Source: Chloroflexota bacterium | Lineage (GTDB): Bacteria > Chloroflexota > Limnocylindria > P2-11E | DNA: 36,539 nt | Reading direction: 5' to 3' | Assembly (NCBI GenBank): GCA_005882765.1 | Contig: VBDV01000036.1 | Coordinates: 1 to 36,539, forward strand | Part shown: piece after piece, positions 1 to 8,802 of the stretch | Position numbering within the stretch: position 1 is the first letter of the stretch | Layout: each line of letters opens with the position of its first letter | Made by a program: the position numbers and the translations under genes | The notes under the pieces: model-generated | What the model was told of the DNA's origin: nothing | The model's input: the letters and a program-made list of their open reading frames with translations, nothing else | Databases searched by the model: none

Positions 1-2
1 CC

Positions 3-1205
3 GCGCCGCCGCCGCCGAATGACTTCTCCATCAGCGCGAACCCGACCAGTCTCTCTTTGGTCCAAGGCCAGAGCGGGATCTCGACCATCTCGACGGCGCT
101 GACGAGCGGCTCCGCCGAAACAATCAACCTCACCGTGAGCGGCACGCCAGGTGGCGCGTCCGCAGGGCTGAGTCCGACCTCGGTGACGACGGGTGGCGGC
201 TCGACCCTGACGGTCGGCGCGGGCACCGCCACGCCGGGCACGTACACGCTGACGGTCACCGGCACCGCTACAAGCGCGACGCACAGCACCTCGGTCAGCC
301 TCACGGTGACCGCTCCAGCGGCGAGTGGCATCACCAACGGTGACTTCGAAAACGGCCTCACCGGCTGGACGACGGTCGGGAGCACGGCAACCTCATCGAC
401 CGCCCACGGTGGTCTCGCGTCGGCGATGGTCGGGAGCGGCTCGCCGTTCAACGGCGACAGCTCCGTCGCCCAGACGTTCACCGCACCGGCAGCCGGCGGC
501 ACGCTCTCGTTCTTCTACCGCGTGGTCTGCACGGACTCAGTGACCTACGACTGGGCTACCGCGACGCTGCGCGACAACACCGCCGGCACGACGGCGACCA
601 TGCTCGCGAGGACCTGCACGAACTCAGGCGCGTGGAACAGTGCCTCGGCGGCACTCGTCGGGTCGCACTCGTACACGCTCACGCTTATCGACCACGACGA
701 CAACTACGCGACCGACCCGACGTACACGCTCTACGACGATGTAACCATCGGCGCGGCACCGCCGCCGCCTCCGTCCGGCATCACGAACGGTGGGTTCGAA
801 AGCGGACTCGCTGGGTGGACGGTGAGCGGTAGCGCCGCGACCTCGACGACCGCACACACCGGCACGGCCGCCGCGAGGGTCGGAAGCACATCGCCGTTCA
901 ACGGCGACAGCTCGGTCGCTCAGACCTTCAACGCGCCCGTGGCGGGCGGCACGCTGACCTTCTGGTACCGCGTTGTCTGCACCGACACCGTGACCTACGA
1001 CTGGGCCACGGCCACGCTTCGCGACAACACCGCTGGGACAACGGCGACTTTGCTCGCGAGGACCTGCAGCAATACGGGCGCGTGGAGCAGCAAGGCCGCG
1101 ACACTCGTGGCTTCGCACTCGTACACGCTCACGCTGATCGACCACGACGACAACTACGCGACCGATCCCACCTACACGCTCTACGACGACGTAACGATTC
1201 AATAA
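3..1205 (+). CDS. C-terminal part of a large secreted protein with two tandem repeat domains (5' truncated)
   Basis: The frame is open to the left edge, so the start lies outside the window. What is visible begins with a short poly-proline linker and a Ser/Thr/Gly-rich segment of about 95 residues, resembling the Ig-like domains that follow the catalytic part of secreted subtilisin-type and kumamolisin-type proteases. Two copies of a 141-residue domain follow, joined by a second proline linker. Each copy opens with GITNG(D/G)FE, a start seen in jelly-roll carbohydrate-binding-like domains, carries two cysteines (VVCTD and ARTC) that could form a disulfide, and ends in a DHDDNYATDPTYTLYDDVTI block rich in acidic residues. 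Export is inferred from composition, because the signal peptide is outside the window. The enzymatic part cannot be identified from here. Confidence 0.8.
   Translation, partial: APPPPNDFSISANPTSLSLVQGQSGISTISTALTSGSAETINLTVSGTPGGASAGLSPTSVTTGGGSTLTVGAGTATPGTYTLTVTGTATSATHSTSVSLTVTAPAASGITNGDFENGLTGWTTVGSTATSSTAHGGLASAMVGSGSPFNGDSSVAQTFTAPAAGGTLSFFYRVVCTDSVTYDWATATLRDNTAGTTATMLARTCTNSGAWNSASAALVGSHSYTLTLIDHDDNYATDPTYTLYDDVTIGAAPPPPPSGITNGGFESGLAGWTVSGSAATSTTAHTGTAAARVGSTSPFNGDSSVAQTFNAPVAGGTLTFWYRVVCTDTVTYDWATATLRDNTAGTTATLLARTCSNTGAWSSKAATLVASHSYTLTLIDHDDNYATDPTYTLYDDVTIQ
327..749 (+). repeat. In-frame domain repeat, copy 1 (423 bp)
   Basis: First of two direct repeats encoding a 141-residue domain. 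The two copies have identical length and highly similar DNA, especially over the last 200 bases, which points to an intragenic duplication. Confidence 0.85.
777..1199 (+). repeat. In-frame domain repeat, copy 2 (423 bp)
   Basis: Second copy of the 141-residue domain, separated from copy 1 by a proline-rich linker of nine codons. Differences between copies are mostly synonymous or conservative, so the domain appears to be under purifying selection after duplication. Confidence 0.85.
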
Positions 1206-1215
1206 GGACGGGGCC

Positions 1216-1245
1216 GGTCGGCGGTCGAAAGGCCGCCGCCCGACC
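1216..1245 (+). terminator. Possible hairpin terminator after the repeat-domain protein
   Basis: An imperfect inverted repeat begins 11 bases after the stop codon: GGTCGGCGG pairs with CCGCCCGACC with one bulged C. No T-tract follows, so termination efficiency is doubtful. Confidence 0.4.
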
Positions 1246-1282
1246 TGGGTTACATCGCCGTATCGCCGCTCACCATGAGGAA

Positions 1283-3604
1283 GTGACGACGCTCCGCGAG
1301 TCCACCGACGCCAAGCTGGATCGACTTCTCGCTTTCGCGCGCGCCCACCCCGCGGCGTACGAGCGCCGCGTCCTTCTCTTCGCGCTCTTGGGTTACGCGT
1401 ATCTCGTCGGGATACTCCTCTTGATCGTCGCGCTCATGGTGGGCCTGGCGCTGTTCCTCTACGGGTGGGCCCAGGCGGGGGCCCTTGCCGCGCTCTTCAC
1501 CGGTGTCTGGATCGCACTCATCACGCTCGGATTCACCGTGCTGAACGCGTTCACCTTCACCGCGCCCGCGCCGAAAGGAGTCCTCCTCGATCGTGTCGAT
1601 TCGCCCGAGCTCATTTCGTTGATTGAAGAGCTGAGGCTTCAACTACACAGTGCGGCGATCGACGAGGTGCTGCTGACCTGGGAGCCGGGTGCAGCTTGTC
1701 AGCAACGCGTGCGGTTTGGTCCGTTCGGTCCCACGCGCCGCTATCTCCTTCTCGGGCTTCCCGCGCTTATCGCCGCGACCCCTGTAGAGCTTCGGGCGAT
1801 CCTCGCGCATGAGATCGGGCATCTGTCCACCACGAACGGTCGCGCAACGGCGTGGGTCAACGGTGTTCGCGAAACGTGGTTGCGCCTCCTGCTCGCGCTC
1901 CACGAGAAGCGATCGCTGACCACCGGCCTCTTCGCTCGGATCTTCGGGTGGTATATGTCCCCGTTCCAGCGGTACTCGTTCGCCCTCGCCCGGCAGCAGG
2001 AGACAAGCGCCGACCAAGCCGCCGCGGAAATCTGCGGTGCTCCGAACCTCGCCGACGCGCTTGTGCGCCTTGCCATGTTGGGACGTGCCATCGGGCGGGA
2101 CGTCGGGCTGACGGTCGGCATGGCCTCCTTCGAGGGTCTAGCTCCAGCCGCGCGAACCCGCGAGCTCGTGCGAAGCCAGCAAGATCTGGCCGTAAGTCGG
2201 CGGGACCTGAACGCCGTGCTCGCGGACGATCTCGACATGGACGACGCACATCCGCCCCTCGGCGCTCGGCTCGCATCTCTCGGTACTGAACCGCGAGTGC
2301 CGGCTCCCGCCACGACGACCGCGGCGGGCCTCTACCTCGGACGCCGGCTGGATGAGCTCTGTGCCCGCGTTGATGAGCTTTGGCGGGCCGAGTCGCCCCT
2401 CGCCAAGCTCGTCGCCAACTCGGGCACCACGATTCGTCAGGAGATCGCGACCGCCACGGAAGAGTTGGCCCGCCTGGAGACGTCGGCGATCGCACAGTCG
2501 AACATCGAAGACCTCCGCCGCCGCGCCAAGCTGACGGAATGGTTGAGAGGCGCGAACGCGGCGCTGCCGATCTACGACGCGCTCGCCGCACGCGACGATC
2601 CCGCGGGCCTTGCCGGCGCCGGACGAATCCGGCTCGCCACTGGTGACTCGTCAGGGCTCGATCTGATCGACCGCGCCATCGCGCTGGACCGATCGACCGG
2701 CGCGCTCGCAGCGAGCGAGGCGCGCGATTTCCTGGTCGCCGAAGGACGAACCGAAGACGCCGCGAAGTACGGTGAAATCCTCCGAGAAGAGGGCGCCGAG
2801 GCAGCAGCGACTTATGCCGTTCGTGCGCAAATCAGGTCCGACGACGAGATCGCGGCGCACGATCTCGCACCCGACGTTGTCGCGGCGATCGCGGAGACGC
2901 TTTCGCGGGTCAAGCCAGTCGCGCGGGCGTATCTCGTGCGGAAGGTCATCCCGGAGAGTCCGGGGCCGGGCCCGCTCTTTCTTGCGCTCGTGTATCGCAC
3001 GTCGTGGTTCATCGGGACCGATCAGGCGGATGCCAACACGCTCACGGCGCGGATCTCGGAGGCCATCACGCATCTCGTGCCAGACGTCACGGTCGTCGTG
3101 GCGAACGGGTGGGCGGGAACGAAGAAGGTCGAGGAGCTGGCCGGCGCGATCGTCTACCGGGCCGCGCCAACCTCATGGTCGAGGAGCGTTCTTCCCATCT
3201 GGGGCCGGCGTGCCCAGACCCTAGTGCTCGTGCTCGCCGTGCCGTACGTGCTCATGTACGGATATCTCGTCATGAATTTGGAGCCGCAACTCAACAAAGT
3301 GGCCGCGCCGATCGTCATGGCGCCGCTTGTCGTCATTCTCGTTCTCCTGTACTGGGGGCGGCGCGCCGACGACGCACGGCGCCGGATCGCGGCCCTCGCC
3401 GGTGTCGCCGGGCTGATCGGGATGCTGACCGGCGCATTCATCACCGAGGGCGAGTGGACCTTCGCGTTGATTCCGTTGCTGGCGCTGGGTCTCTTTCGAC
3501 CACCGGCGAATGCTCCGCGTGTTCGGGCCGCACTCATCGTCGGTGTCGCCCTGTTGAGCGGCCTCGGGCTTCGGCTGTTCGCACACGTTGTCCTCGTAGG
3601 TTAG
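1283..3604 (+). CDS. M48-family membrane zinc metalloprotease with C-terminal membrane domain
   Basis: About 773 residues from GTG at 1283, the only plausible start after the previous stop. Two membrane segments (about residues 30-60 and 65-90) precede a cytosolic-type M48 peptidase domain. The zinc and catalytic motif HEIGH is at 176-180, and a downstream E240xxxD244 supplies the expected third zinc ligand. M48 enzymes such as HtpX degrade damaged membrane proteins. Residues roughly 420-560 contain alpha-helical TPR-like material, and the last 130 residues hold about four or five more hydrophobic helices. That makes the protein much longer than HtpX (about 290 residues). The closest comparison is a peptidase/TPR/membrane fusion. 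The substrate is unknown. It ends directly against the convergent gene that stops at 3605, with no spacer. Confidence 0.85.
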   Translation: MTTLRESTDAKLDRLLAFARAHPAAYERRVLLFALLGYAYLVGILLLIVALMVGLALFLYGWAQAGALAALFTGVWIALITLGFTVLNAFTFTAPAPKGVLLDRVDSPELISLIEELRLQLHSAAIDEVLLTWEPGAACQQRVRFGPFGPTRRYLLLGLPALIAATPVELRAILAHEIGHLSTTNGRATAWVNGVRETWLRLLLALHEKRSLTTGLFARIFGWYMSPFQRYSFALARQQETSADQAAAEICGAPNLADALVRLAMLGRAIGRDVGLTVGMASFEGLAPAARTRELVRSQQDLAVSRRDLNAVLADDLDMDDAHPPLGARLASLGTEPRVPAPATTTAAGLYLGRRLDELCARVDELWRAESPLAKLVANSGTTIRQEIATATEELARLETSAIAQSNIEDLRRRAKLTEWLRGANAALPIYDALAARDDPAGLAGAGRIRLATGDSSGLDLIDRAIALDRSTGALAASEARDFLVAEGRTEDAAKYGEILREEGAEAAATYAVRAQIRSDDEIAAHDLAPDVVAAIAETLSRVKPVARAYLVRKVIPESPGPGPLFLALVYRTSWFIGTDQADANTLTARISEAITHLVPDVTVVVANGWAGTKKVEELAGAIVYRAAPTSWSRSVLPIWGRRAQTLVLVLAVPYVLMYGYLVMNLEPQLNKVAAPIVMAPLVVILVLLYWGRRADDARRRIAALAGVAGLIGMLTGAFITEGEWTFALIPLLALGLFRPPANAPRVRAALIVGVALLSGLGLRLFAHVVLVG

Positions 3605-4423
3605 TTACCTCGAGCCCGCCGACAGCGCCTGCATGTCCACAATCAATCTTGAAAAGTGACCACGAAGGAGCAGATAGGCGCCCGGTTCCAATCGGCGAAA
3701 CCGGACCTTTACAAAGTTCGCAAACTCGACCTCGGGCCCACCTACGAAGGTGACGCGGCGCATGTCCATCGGAGCGGGTTGCCAGCCAGCGAACGCGACA
3801 CTCTCTTCATCGAAGGGAAGCGCAAGGTCGGCAGCCTCCGCAGCCGTTCCGCGGAACGCGAACAGGATCAGCGCAAGGAACGCGAGCGCGACGGTGACAT
3901 TGCGTCCGCGCCGGTCGGTCTGCCACGCGAGGATCACCAGGACGACAGCGAGGACGGGGATCGCGAGGTCCATCGCGACCTCGGCGGCGAGCACCCACCG
4001 CGGCCCCCCGAACGCCCGCGCGATTGGCCCGAAGAGACCGAGGACGATCAGCTGGTAGACGAAGAACACAGCCCCCGCTACTCCGACCTTGAACCACGTG
4101 TAGCTGTACCGACCGTGGGCCGGCGGCCGCAGCGGGCCCGCAGGCAGTCCATCGCTGAGAGAGCGCCCGTCGACCACCAGTTCGATCTCGTAGGTCAAGA
4201 GACCTGGACGGACCCTGAGGGCTAAGCGATGCGTATCGATGCCAAAGACATGCTCGGTCGAGCTCTGCCAGAGGTCGATTCGCTCACGGAACGACCGCGG
4301 CTCGACGCGCAGGACTTCGACACCGTCGACCCGTACGACTCGGCGGGCGGACCAATAGCCATGATCCACCTGGACCGTGCGCGAACGACCGTCCAGGCTC
4401 AGAGGAAAGGTGCGGCGGCTCAC
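3605..4423 (-). CDS. Membrane protein with N-terminal beta-rich domain, unknown function
   Basis: 272 residues from GTG at 4423. Residues 1-95 look beta-rich, with two VDG turns (about 32-34 and 84-86); the pattern recalls FAIM1-like domains, but I cannot confirm homology by eye. Three hydrophobic segments follow at about 105-130, 140-165 and 172-190. The soluble C-terminal 80 residues are rich in aromatic and hydrophobic residues. Its stop codon abuts the stop of the M48 protease gene on the other strand. It is divergent from the thiolase gene, with 60 bases between starts. No catalytic motif is visible and no function is proposed. Confidence 0.65.
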   Translation of the reverse strand: MSRRTFPLSLDGRSRTVQVDHGYWSARRVVRVDGVEVLRVEPRSFRERIDLWQSSTEHVFGIDTHRLALRVRPGLLTYEIELVVDGRSLSDGLPAGPLRPPAHGRYSYTWFKVGVAGAVFFVYQLIVLGLFGPIARAFGGPRWVLAAEVAMDLAIPVLAVVLVILAWQTDRRGRNVTVALAFLALILFAFRGTAAEAADLALPFDEESVAFAGWQPAPMDMRRVTFVGGPEVEFANFVKVRFRRLEPGAYLLLRGHFSRLIVDMQALSAGSR

Positions 4424-4483
4424 TGGTGGGACAATGAGAGCGGCGGTTGACTCGAAAACGGGTGTCCGTCAGGGAGCATCTTT

Positions 4484-5665
<1,182 letters not shown>

Positions 5666-5722
5666 CCGATGTGCAAGTAATTCACAGCGACCGATGAATT
5701 CGCAGTACCGACGACGCGGGAC

Positions 5723-6031
5723 ATGGACCCGGAACATCGCGGAACTCGTCTCATGCCGGGCCTGATGAAGGCGTTTGTCACGATCTACGAGCCGGACGAT
5801 GACGCACACCCCTCCCTTTCAACCCTTCGGGAATTCCTGGCGGAGAACACCGACCCAGAGTCCGGACTCGTCAGCTACGCCCGGCTGGGGCCGAGGCTGA
5901 CGATCGATCCCGCGCCTTTGCTCCAGCTTCCACCCGAATACCTCGACTACCGCGTCGGTCCCGGCGCGAGCTTTGTCACGGACGAAGCTCTGGCGTTGTC
6001 GCGATCGCGCCCGAGTGACCAGACCGCGTAG
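5723..6031 (+). CDS. Hypothetical protein, about 80-102 residues
   Basis: Open frame with codon third positions similar to neighbouring genes, filling the space between thiolase and the convergent oxidoreductase. Start is uncertain: ATG at 5723, 5753 or 5765, the last giving a protein beginning MKAFVTIYEPDDD. It is slightly acidic, with no signal peptide, membrane segment or recognised motif. It lies 57 bases after the thiolase stop and could be co-transcribed. I do not recognise it, and a non-coding explanation remains possible. Confidence 0.45.
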   Translation: MDPEHRGTRLMPGLMKAFVTIYEPDDDAHPSLSTLREFLAENTDPESGLVSYARLGPRLTIDPAPLLQLPPEYLDYRVGPGASFVTDEALALSRSRPSDQTA

Positions 6032-6055
6032 CGATCGCGCCCCGGTGGGAGCTGC

Positions 6056-6907
6056 CTAGCGCACGGGGGAGAGAAACGTCGCGGCGAAGCGCTCGATCTC
6101 GCTGACCTGTCGTTCGTCGTAGCGACGGCCGATGACCATGAGGTCAACGCCGGCTTTTTTCATCGGTTCGACCTGGCCATCCCAGAGGCGCTCATCCTGC
6201 GAAGTCCACACGCAGGCCGCGAGCGGCGCGCCCGGGCGCAGCGCGCGCAGGCTGCGTCCGTACTCGGCGACACGCTCAGGCGTCTGAAGCCAGATGAAGA
6301 GACCCGCGCCATGCGTCGCGGCGATACGCACGGCCTCGTCGCCCTGGCCGCCGATCCAAACCGGTAACCGCTCACCCTGCGGCGGCTGCGGGTGCACGCC
6401 GACCTCGGGTACTTTCACGAACCGCCCGTCGTACGAAAACGTCGGTCGTGTCCACGCGAGCCGGAGGACGTCGATCGTCTCCTCGAGTCGCGCCTGGCGA
6501 TGATCGGTGGGATGACCGAGAGCCTGTCCCTCCTCGACGAGCCAACCTGCGCCCAGGCCGAGCTCGAAGCGCCCGTTCGAAAGAAGGTCCACGGTCGCGG
6601 CTTGCTTCGCGAGCGTGATGGGATCGGTGATGATCAGCGGCACCACCGCGACACCGAGACGCACACGCTCCGTGGCGGCCGCGACGAACCCAAGCGTGAT
6701 CATCGCGTCGGCCCATGCCGTCTTCGCGTTCCACGACGGTATTCCGTTCTCGCTGTACGGATAACGTGGCTTGAACGAAGCGGGCACGACGGTGTGCGAG
6801 TTCGTCCACACGGAATCGAAGCCGAGTCGCTCCGCGGCCTGCGCCACCCCGAGCACTGTCTCGCGGCTCGGCCGGATGTAGGAGGGCAACATCACGCCGA
6901 AACGCAC
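6056..6907 (-). CDS. LLM-class F420-dependent oxidoreductase
   Basis: 283 residues from GTG at 6907. It matches the bacterial luciferase-like TIM-barrel family: an N-terminal MRFGVMLPSY strand, an ERVRLGVAVVPL strand, DLLSNGRFELGLGAGW around residues 108-124, and a PVWIGGQGDEAVR strand. Members with this pattern usually use coenzyme F420 to oxidise or reduce small organic substrates. The substrate cannot be read from sequence. A TAAACT -10-like box lies seven bases before the GTG and there is no Shine-Dalgarno, which suggests a leaderless mRNA. A 45-residue membrane protein gene lies 39 bases upstream on the same strand. Confidence 0.88.
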   Translation of the reverse strand: MRFGVMLPSYIRPSRETVLGVAQAAERLGFDSVWTNSHTVVPASFKPRYPYSENGIPSWNAKTAWADAMITLGFVAAATERVRLGVAVVPLIITDPITLAKQAATVDLLSNGRFELGLGAGWLVEEGQALGHPTDHRQARLEETIDVLRLAWTRPTFSYDGRFVKVPEVGVHPQPPQGERLPVWIGGQGDEAVRIAATHGAGLFIWLQTPERVAEYGRSLRALRPGAPLAACVWTSQDERLWDGQVEPMKKAGVDLMVIGRRYDERQVSEIERFAATFLSPVR

Positions 6908-6914
6908 GGCGCGC

Positions 6915-6920
6915 AGTTTA
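6915..6920 (-). promoter_or_regulatory. -10-like box (TAAACT) for the LLM oxidoreductase gene
   Basis: TAAACT on the minus strand ends seven bases before the GTG start, placing the likely transcription start at or within a base or two of the start codon. No -35 motif is obvious. Confidence 0.4.
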
Positions 6921-6946
6921 GAGAGTCGGTCGCCGGGGCTGTGCGG

Positions 6947-7084
6947 TCAGCGAACCGGTGTAGCCCCGCTCACCACGAGGACCACGAACAAGACTGAGGC
7001 GCTGATCGCGAAGATCCCGAGCAGGAGCACGGCGAAGACAAGCGTCCCGTCGCGTGTGCCGAGATCGACTGGGCGTTTCTCCAT
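6947..7084 (-). CDS. 45-residue single-pass membrane microprotein
   Basis: Read directly from the minus strand: ATG at 7084, TGA at 6947-6949. The first 14 residues are polar (MEKRPVDLGTRDGT), followed by an uninterrupted hydrophobic helix of about 25 residues and a short polar tail. Codon third positions match neighbouring genes. The stop is 39 bases before the start of the LLM oxidoreductase on the same strand, so the two may share a transcript, although the oxidoreductase also has its own -10-like box. A TAGACT box lies 12 bases upstream. The function is unknown; many small proteins of this shape associate with larger membrane complexes. Confidence 0.55.
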   Translation of the reverse strand: MEKRPVDLGTRDGTLVFAVLLLGIFAISASVLFVVLVVSGATPVR

Positions 7085-7096
7085 ATATCGGCGCGA

Positions 7097-7102
7097 AGTC
7101 TA
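7097..7102 (-). promoter_or_regulatory. -10-like box (TAGACT) upstream of the membrane microprotein
   Basis: TAGACT on the minus strand, the same hexamer found before the genes at 8775, 8803 and 10201. The gap to ATG is 12 bases, predicting a leader of only a few bases. Confidence 0.35.
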
Positions 7103-7203
7103 GTGATGCGGGGGGCAAGTACCCCAGAGGTCCTAGTACGGCCGTCCTGTCACCCGATCGGGGGCTAACCGGCGCGGGAGCGACTCGTTAGGAACTTGTG
7201 CAC

Positions 7204-7209
7204 AGGAGG
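7204..7209 (+). promoter_or_regulatory. Strong Shine-Dalgarno (AGGAGG) that fixes the start at ATG 7215
   Basis: A perfect AGGAGG lies five bases before ATG 7215. The alternative GTG at 7209 would overlap the ribosome binding site and is rejected. This is the strongest ribosome binding site in the window. Confidence 0.8.
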
Positions 7210-7214
7210 TGCAT

Positions 7215-7994
7215 ATGTTCCGCACCATGGCTGGCCGCACGACGCGTGCGTTCGCGGCCGGGGCACTCATCCTTTCACTTACTGCGACAACCTTCGCGGG
7301 CAGCGCGAACGCCGCACCGCTCGCGGATGACAAGACGGATTGCAGCACGGCGGCGCACGCCCGCAACGACGCGGCCCAACTCCTCCACACGGCGTGGAAG
7401 GCGTTCGACGGCGACCTCAAGGATCTTGCGCGCGACGCTCGCAAGCTTCAGCACGAGACTGAGAAGGAGAGCGGTGTCCTGACGACCGACGCTCGCGCCG
7501 TTGTCGCGAGCGCGAAGGCCGAGCTCAAGGGCATTGCAAGCCAGGCGCACTCGGACATTCAGGCGGCGGTCGAGCTCGGTGCCGCGTGCTCTGACGACGA
7601 AGACAGCACGACCCCGACGAACACGACCACGACCACCAACACGACGACCACGAACAGCGTGACCGCGCCGAGCGGCTCGACAGCTCCGGCCGACACGACC
7701 GGCAGCGCGCGGACGTTCGACACGAGCGGTCTTGACTCGAAGTACAAGGACATCGTCGACCAAGCGATCAAGGACATGCAGGCGGTCGTCGACGACGCTC
7801 GCACGGCAGTCCTTGAGATGACGAAGGCAGCCGAGTCGAAGGAGACGACGGCGACCGACGTCGAGAAGGTCAAGCACGAAGTCGCGACAGCCACGGCAGA
7901 CCGTGAGGAAGCGAAGACTGCCGCCAAGGACAAGTCGAAGAACAAGTCCAACGCGAAGTCGAGCCACTCCGGCAAGGGCAAGGGCCGCAAGTAG
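7215..7994 (+). CDS. Secreted coiled-coil protein with Thr-rich linker and Lys-rich tail
   Basis: 259 residues. The N-terminus is a Sec signal peptide: Arg residues, a hydrophobic core (about 13-30) and an SANA-AP cleavage site near residue 34. Two alpha-helical, Ala/Lys/Glu/Asp-rich blocks with coiled-coil character follow, separated by a linker of threonine, asparagine and serine repeats (about 133-168) that may be a flexible or glycosylated stalk. The last 35 residues are dominated by lysine, serine and glycine, strongly basic and histone-like in composition. No catalytic motif is visible. Perfect AGGAGG before the start and a strong intrinsic terminator after the stop mark it as a single-gene, probably well expressed unit. 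Function unknown; binding to polyanions (cell-wall polymers, DNA) through the tail is a guess. Confidence 0.8.
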   Translation: MFRTMAGRTTRAFAAGALILSLTATTFAGSANAAPLADDKTDCSTAAHARNDAAQLLHTAWKAFDGDLKDLARDARKLQHETEKESGVLTTDARAVVASAKAELKGIASQAHSDIQAAVELGAACSDDEDSTTPTNTTTTTNTTTTNSVTAPSGSTAPADTTGSARTFDTSGLDSKYKDIVDQAIKDMQAVVDDARTAVLEMTKAAESKETTATDVEKVKHEVATATADREEAKTAAKDKSKNKSNAKSSHSGKGKGRK

Positions 7995-8014
7995 GCTCTA
8001 AACCCGAACCATTC

Positions 8015-8051
8015 GAACAGCCCGCGGGGAAACCCGCGGGCTGTTCCTTTT
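8015..8051 (+). terminator. Intrinsic terminator: 14-bp perfect stem, GAAA loop, T-tract
   Basis: GAACAGCCCGCGGG pairs perfectly with CCCGCGGGCTGTTC around a GAAA tetraloop, followed by CTTTT. This is the best terminator in the window. It ends expression of the secreted coiled-coil protein; the convergent SRPBCC gene stops at its far edge. The T-tract is on the plus strand only. Confidence 0.92.
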
Positions 8052-8775
8052 ATGCGCGGCGCGCGATGGGTGCGGGGTGGACGATGGTGCGCAGCCGCTC
8101 GAGGTTGGCCGTGCGCCTCTCCGCAAAGCTCCGGCGAAGCGCCGGAAGGCGCCATCCGGTCAGGACCGCGTTCAACCGCGAGAGCTGATGCCGACCCGAG
8201 TACGTCACGAGCGAGCCGCGCGGATGCGGCTGCACCTCGAAGTTATCGAAGAGCTCCGCGTGATGGACGATGACCTGGAGTACAAGGCGCTCGTAGGGGA
8301 CGAGGTCCACCACGACCAGCTTCGCGACCAGATCCTGACCGGAGACCCGAAGCGTCTGCCTGATGACGCTTCCCTTCCGGAGGAGCCCCGGCGTCTCGAG
8401 CACCGTGCGGACGATCGAGTCCATCCATCGTGGCTGCTCGGAAATGTCAAACATGACCGCGGCGACCGCCTCCGGCGGCGCCTCGAAGACCGACTGCACG
8501 GCGACGTCGAAACGCCGATGGTCCGCGGGCAGCCACCAGAGCGTCCAGAAGATCGCAAGGATGGCGAGCACGGCACCGAGGAGCGGCGTCCCCACAAGGA
8601 ACTCGAGGATGACGAGGACGAACGCGGCGACCGTGAGCCGCTGCGAGAGCACCGCGCGCTCTTCGAAGACGAGGTAGTCGCGGCCATGCACACCTGAGCG
8701 GTCGACGAGCAGCGCCCCGACCAAGAGCCCGACGACCGCGAGAAAGAGCGCGGCCTGAATGAGCAGCAGGATCAC
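8050..8775 (-). CDS. SRPBCC-superfamily protein with N-terminal membrane anchor
   Basis: 241 residues from GTG at 8775. Two hydrophobic regions (about 1-24 and 46-82, the latter long enough for two helices) precede a soluble domain of about 150 residues. That domain shows the START/SRPBCC pattern: an opening V.S.FEAPPEAV strand, an EQPRWMDSIVRTVLETPG segment, and a final long helix (about 208-232). The family binds hydrophobic ligands in a deep cavity (polyketide cyclases, CoxG, START proteins). Membrane anchoring suggests lipid or quinone-like ligands, which is inference. Its start region shares a symmetric promoter with the divergent GNAT gene. Confidence 0.72.
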   Translation of the reverse strand: MILLLIQAALFLAVVGLLVGALLVDRSGVHGRDYLVFEERAVLSQRLTVAAFVLVILEFLVGTPLLGAVLAILAIFWTLWWLPADHRRFDVAVQSVFEAPPEAVAAVMFDISEQPRWMDSIVRTVLETPGLLRKGSVIRQTLRVSGQDLVAKLVVVDLVPYERLVLQVIVHHAELFDNFEVQPHPRGSLVTYSGRHQLSRLNAVLTGWRLPALRRSFAERRTANLERLRTIVHPAPIARRA

Positions 8776-8784
8776 AGGCGCGCG

Positions 8785-8796
8785 AGTCTAGACTCG
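8785..8796. promoter_or_regulatory. Palindromic GAGTCTAGACTC providing a -10 box (TAGACT) on both strands
   Basis: The 12-bp perfect palindrome sits in the 27-bp gap between two divergent starts. On the plus strand TAGACT ends eight bases before GTG 8803; on the minus strand the same hexamer ends nine bases before GTG 8775. Neither gene has a Shine-Dalgarno. The simplest reading is two mutually overlapping promoters for near-leaderless mRNAs. A repressor operator is the alternative. Confidence 0.5.
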
Positions 8797-8802
8797 CCGG
8801 GC

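Noticed and set aside
5999-6040. Two nearby GCGATCGC palindromes
   Set aside because: GCGATCGC is expected by composition in such G+C-rich DNA, and the two copies do not flank any gene in a meaningful way.
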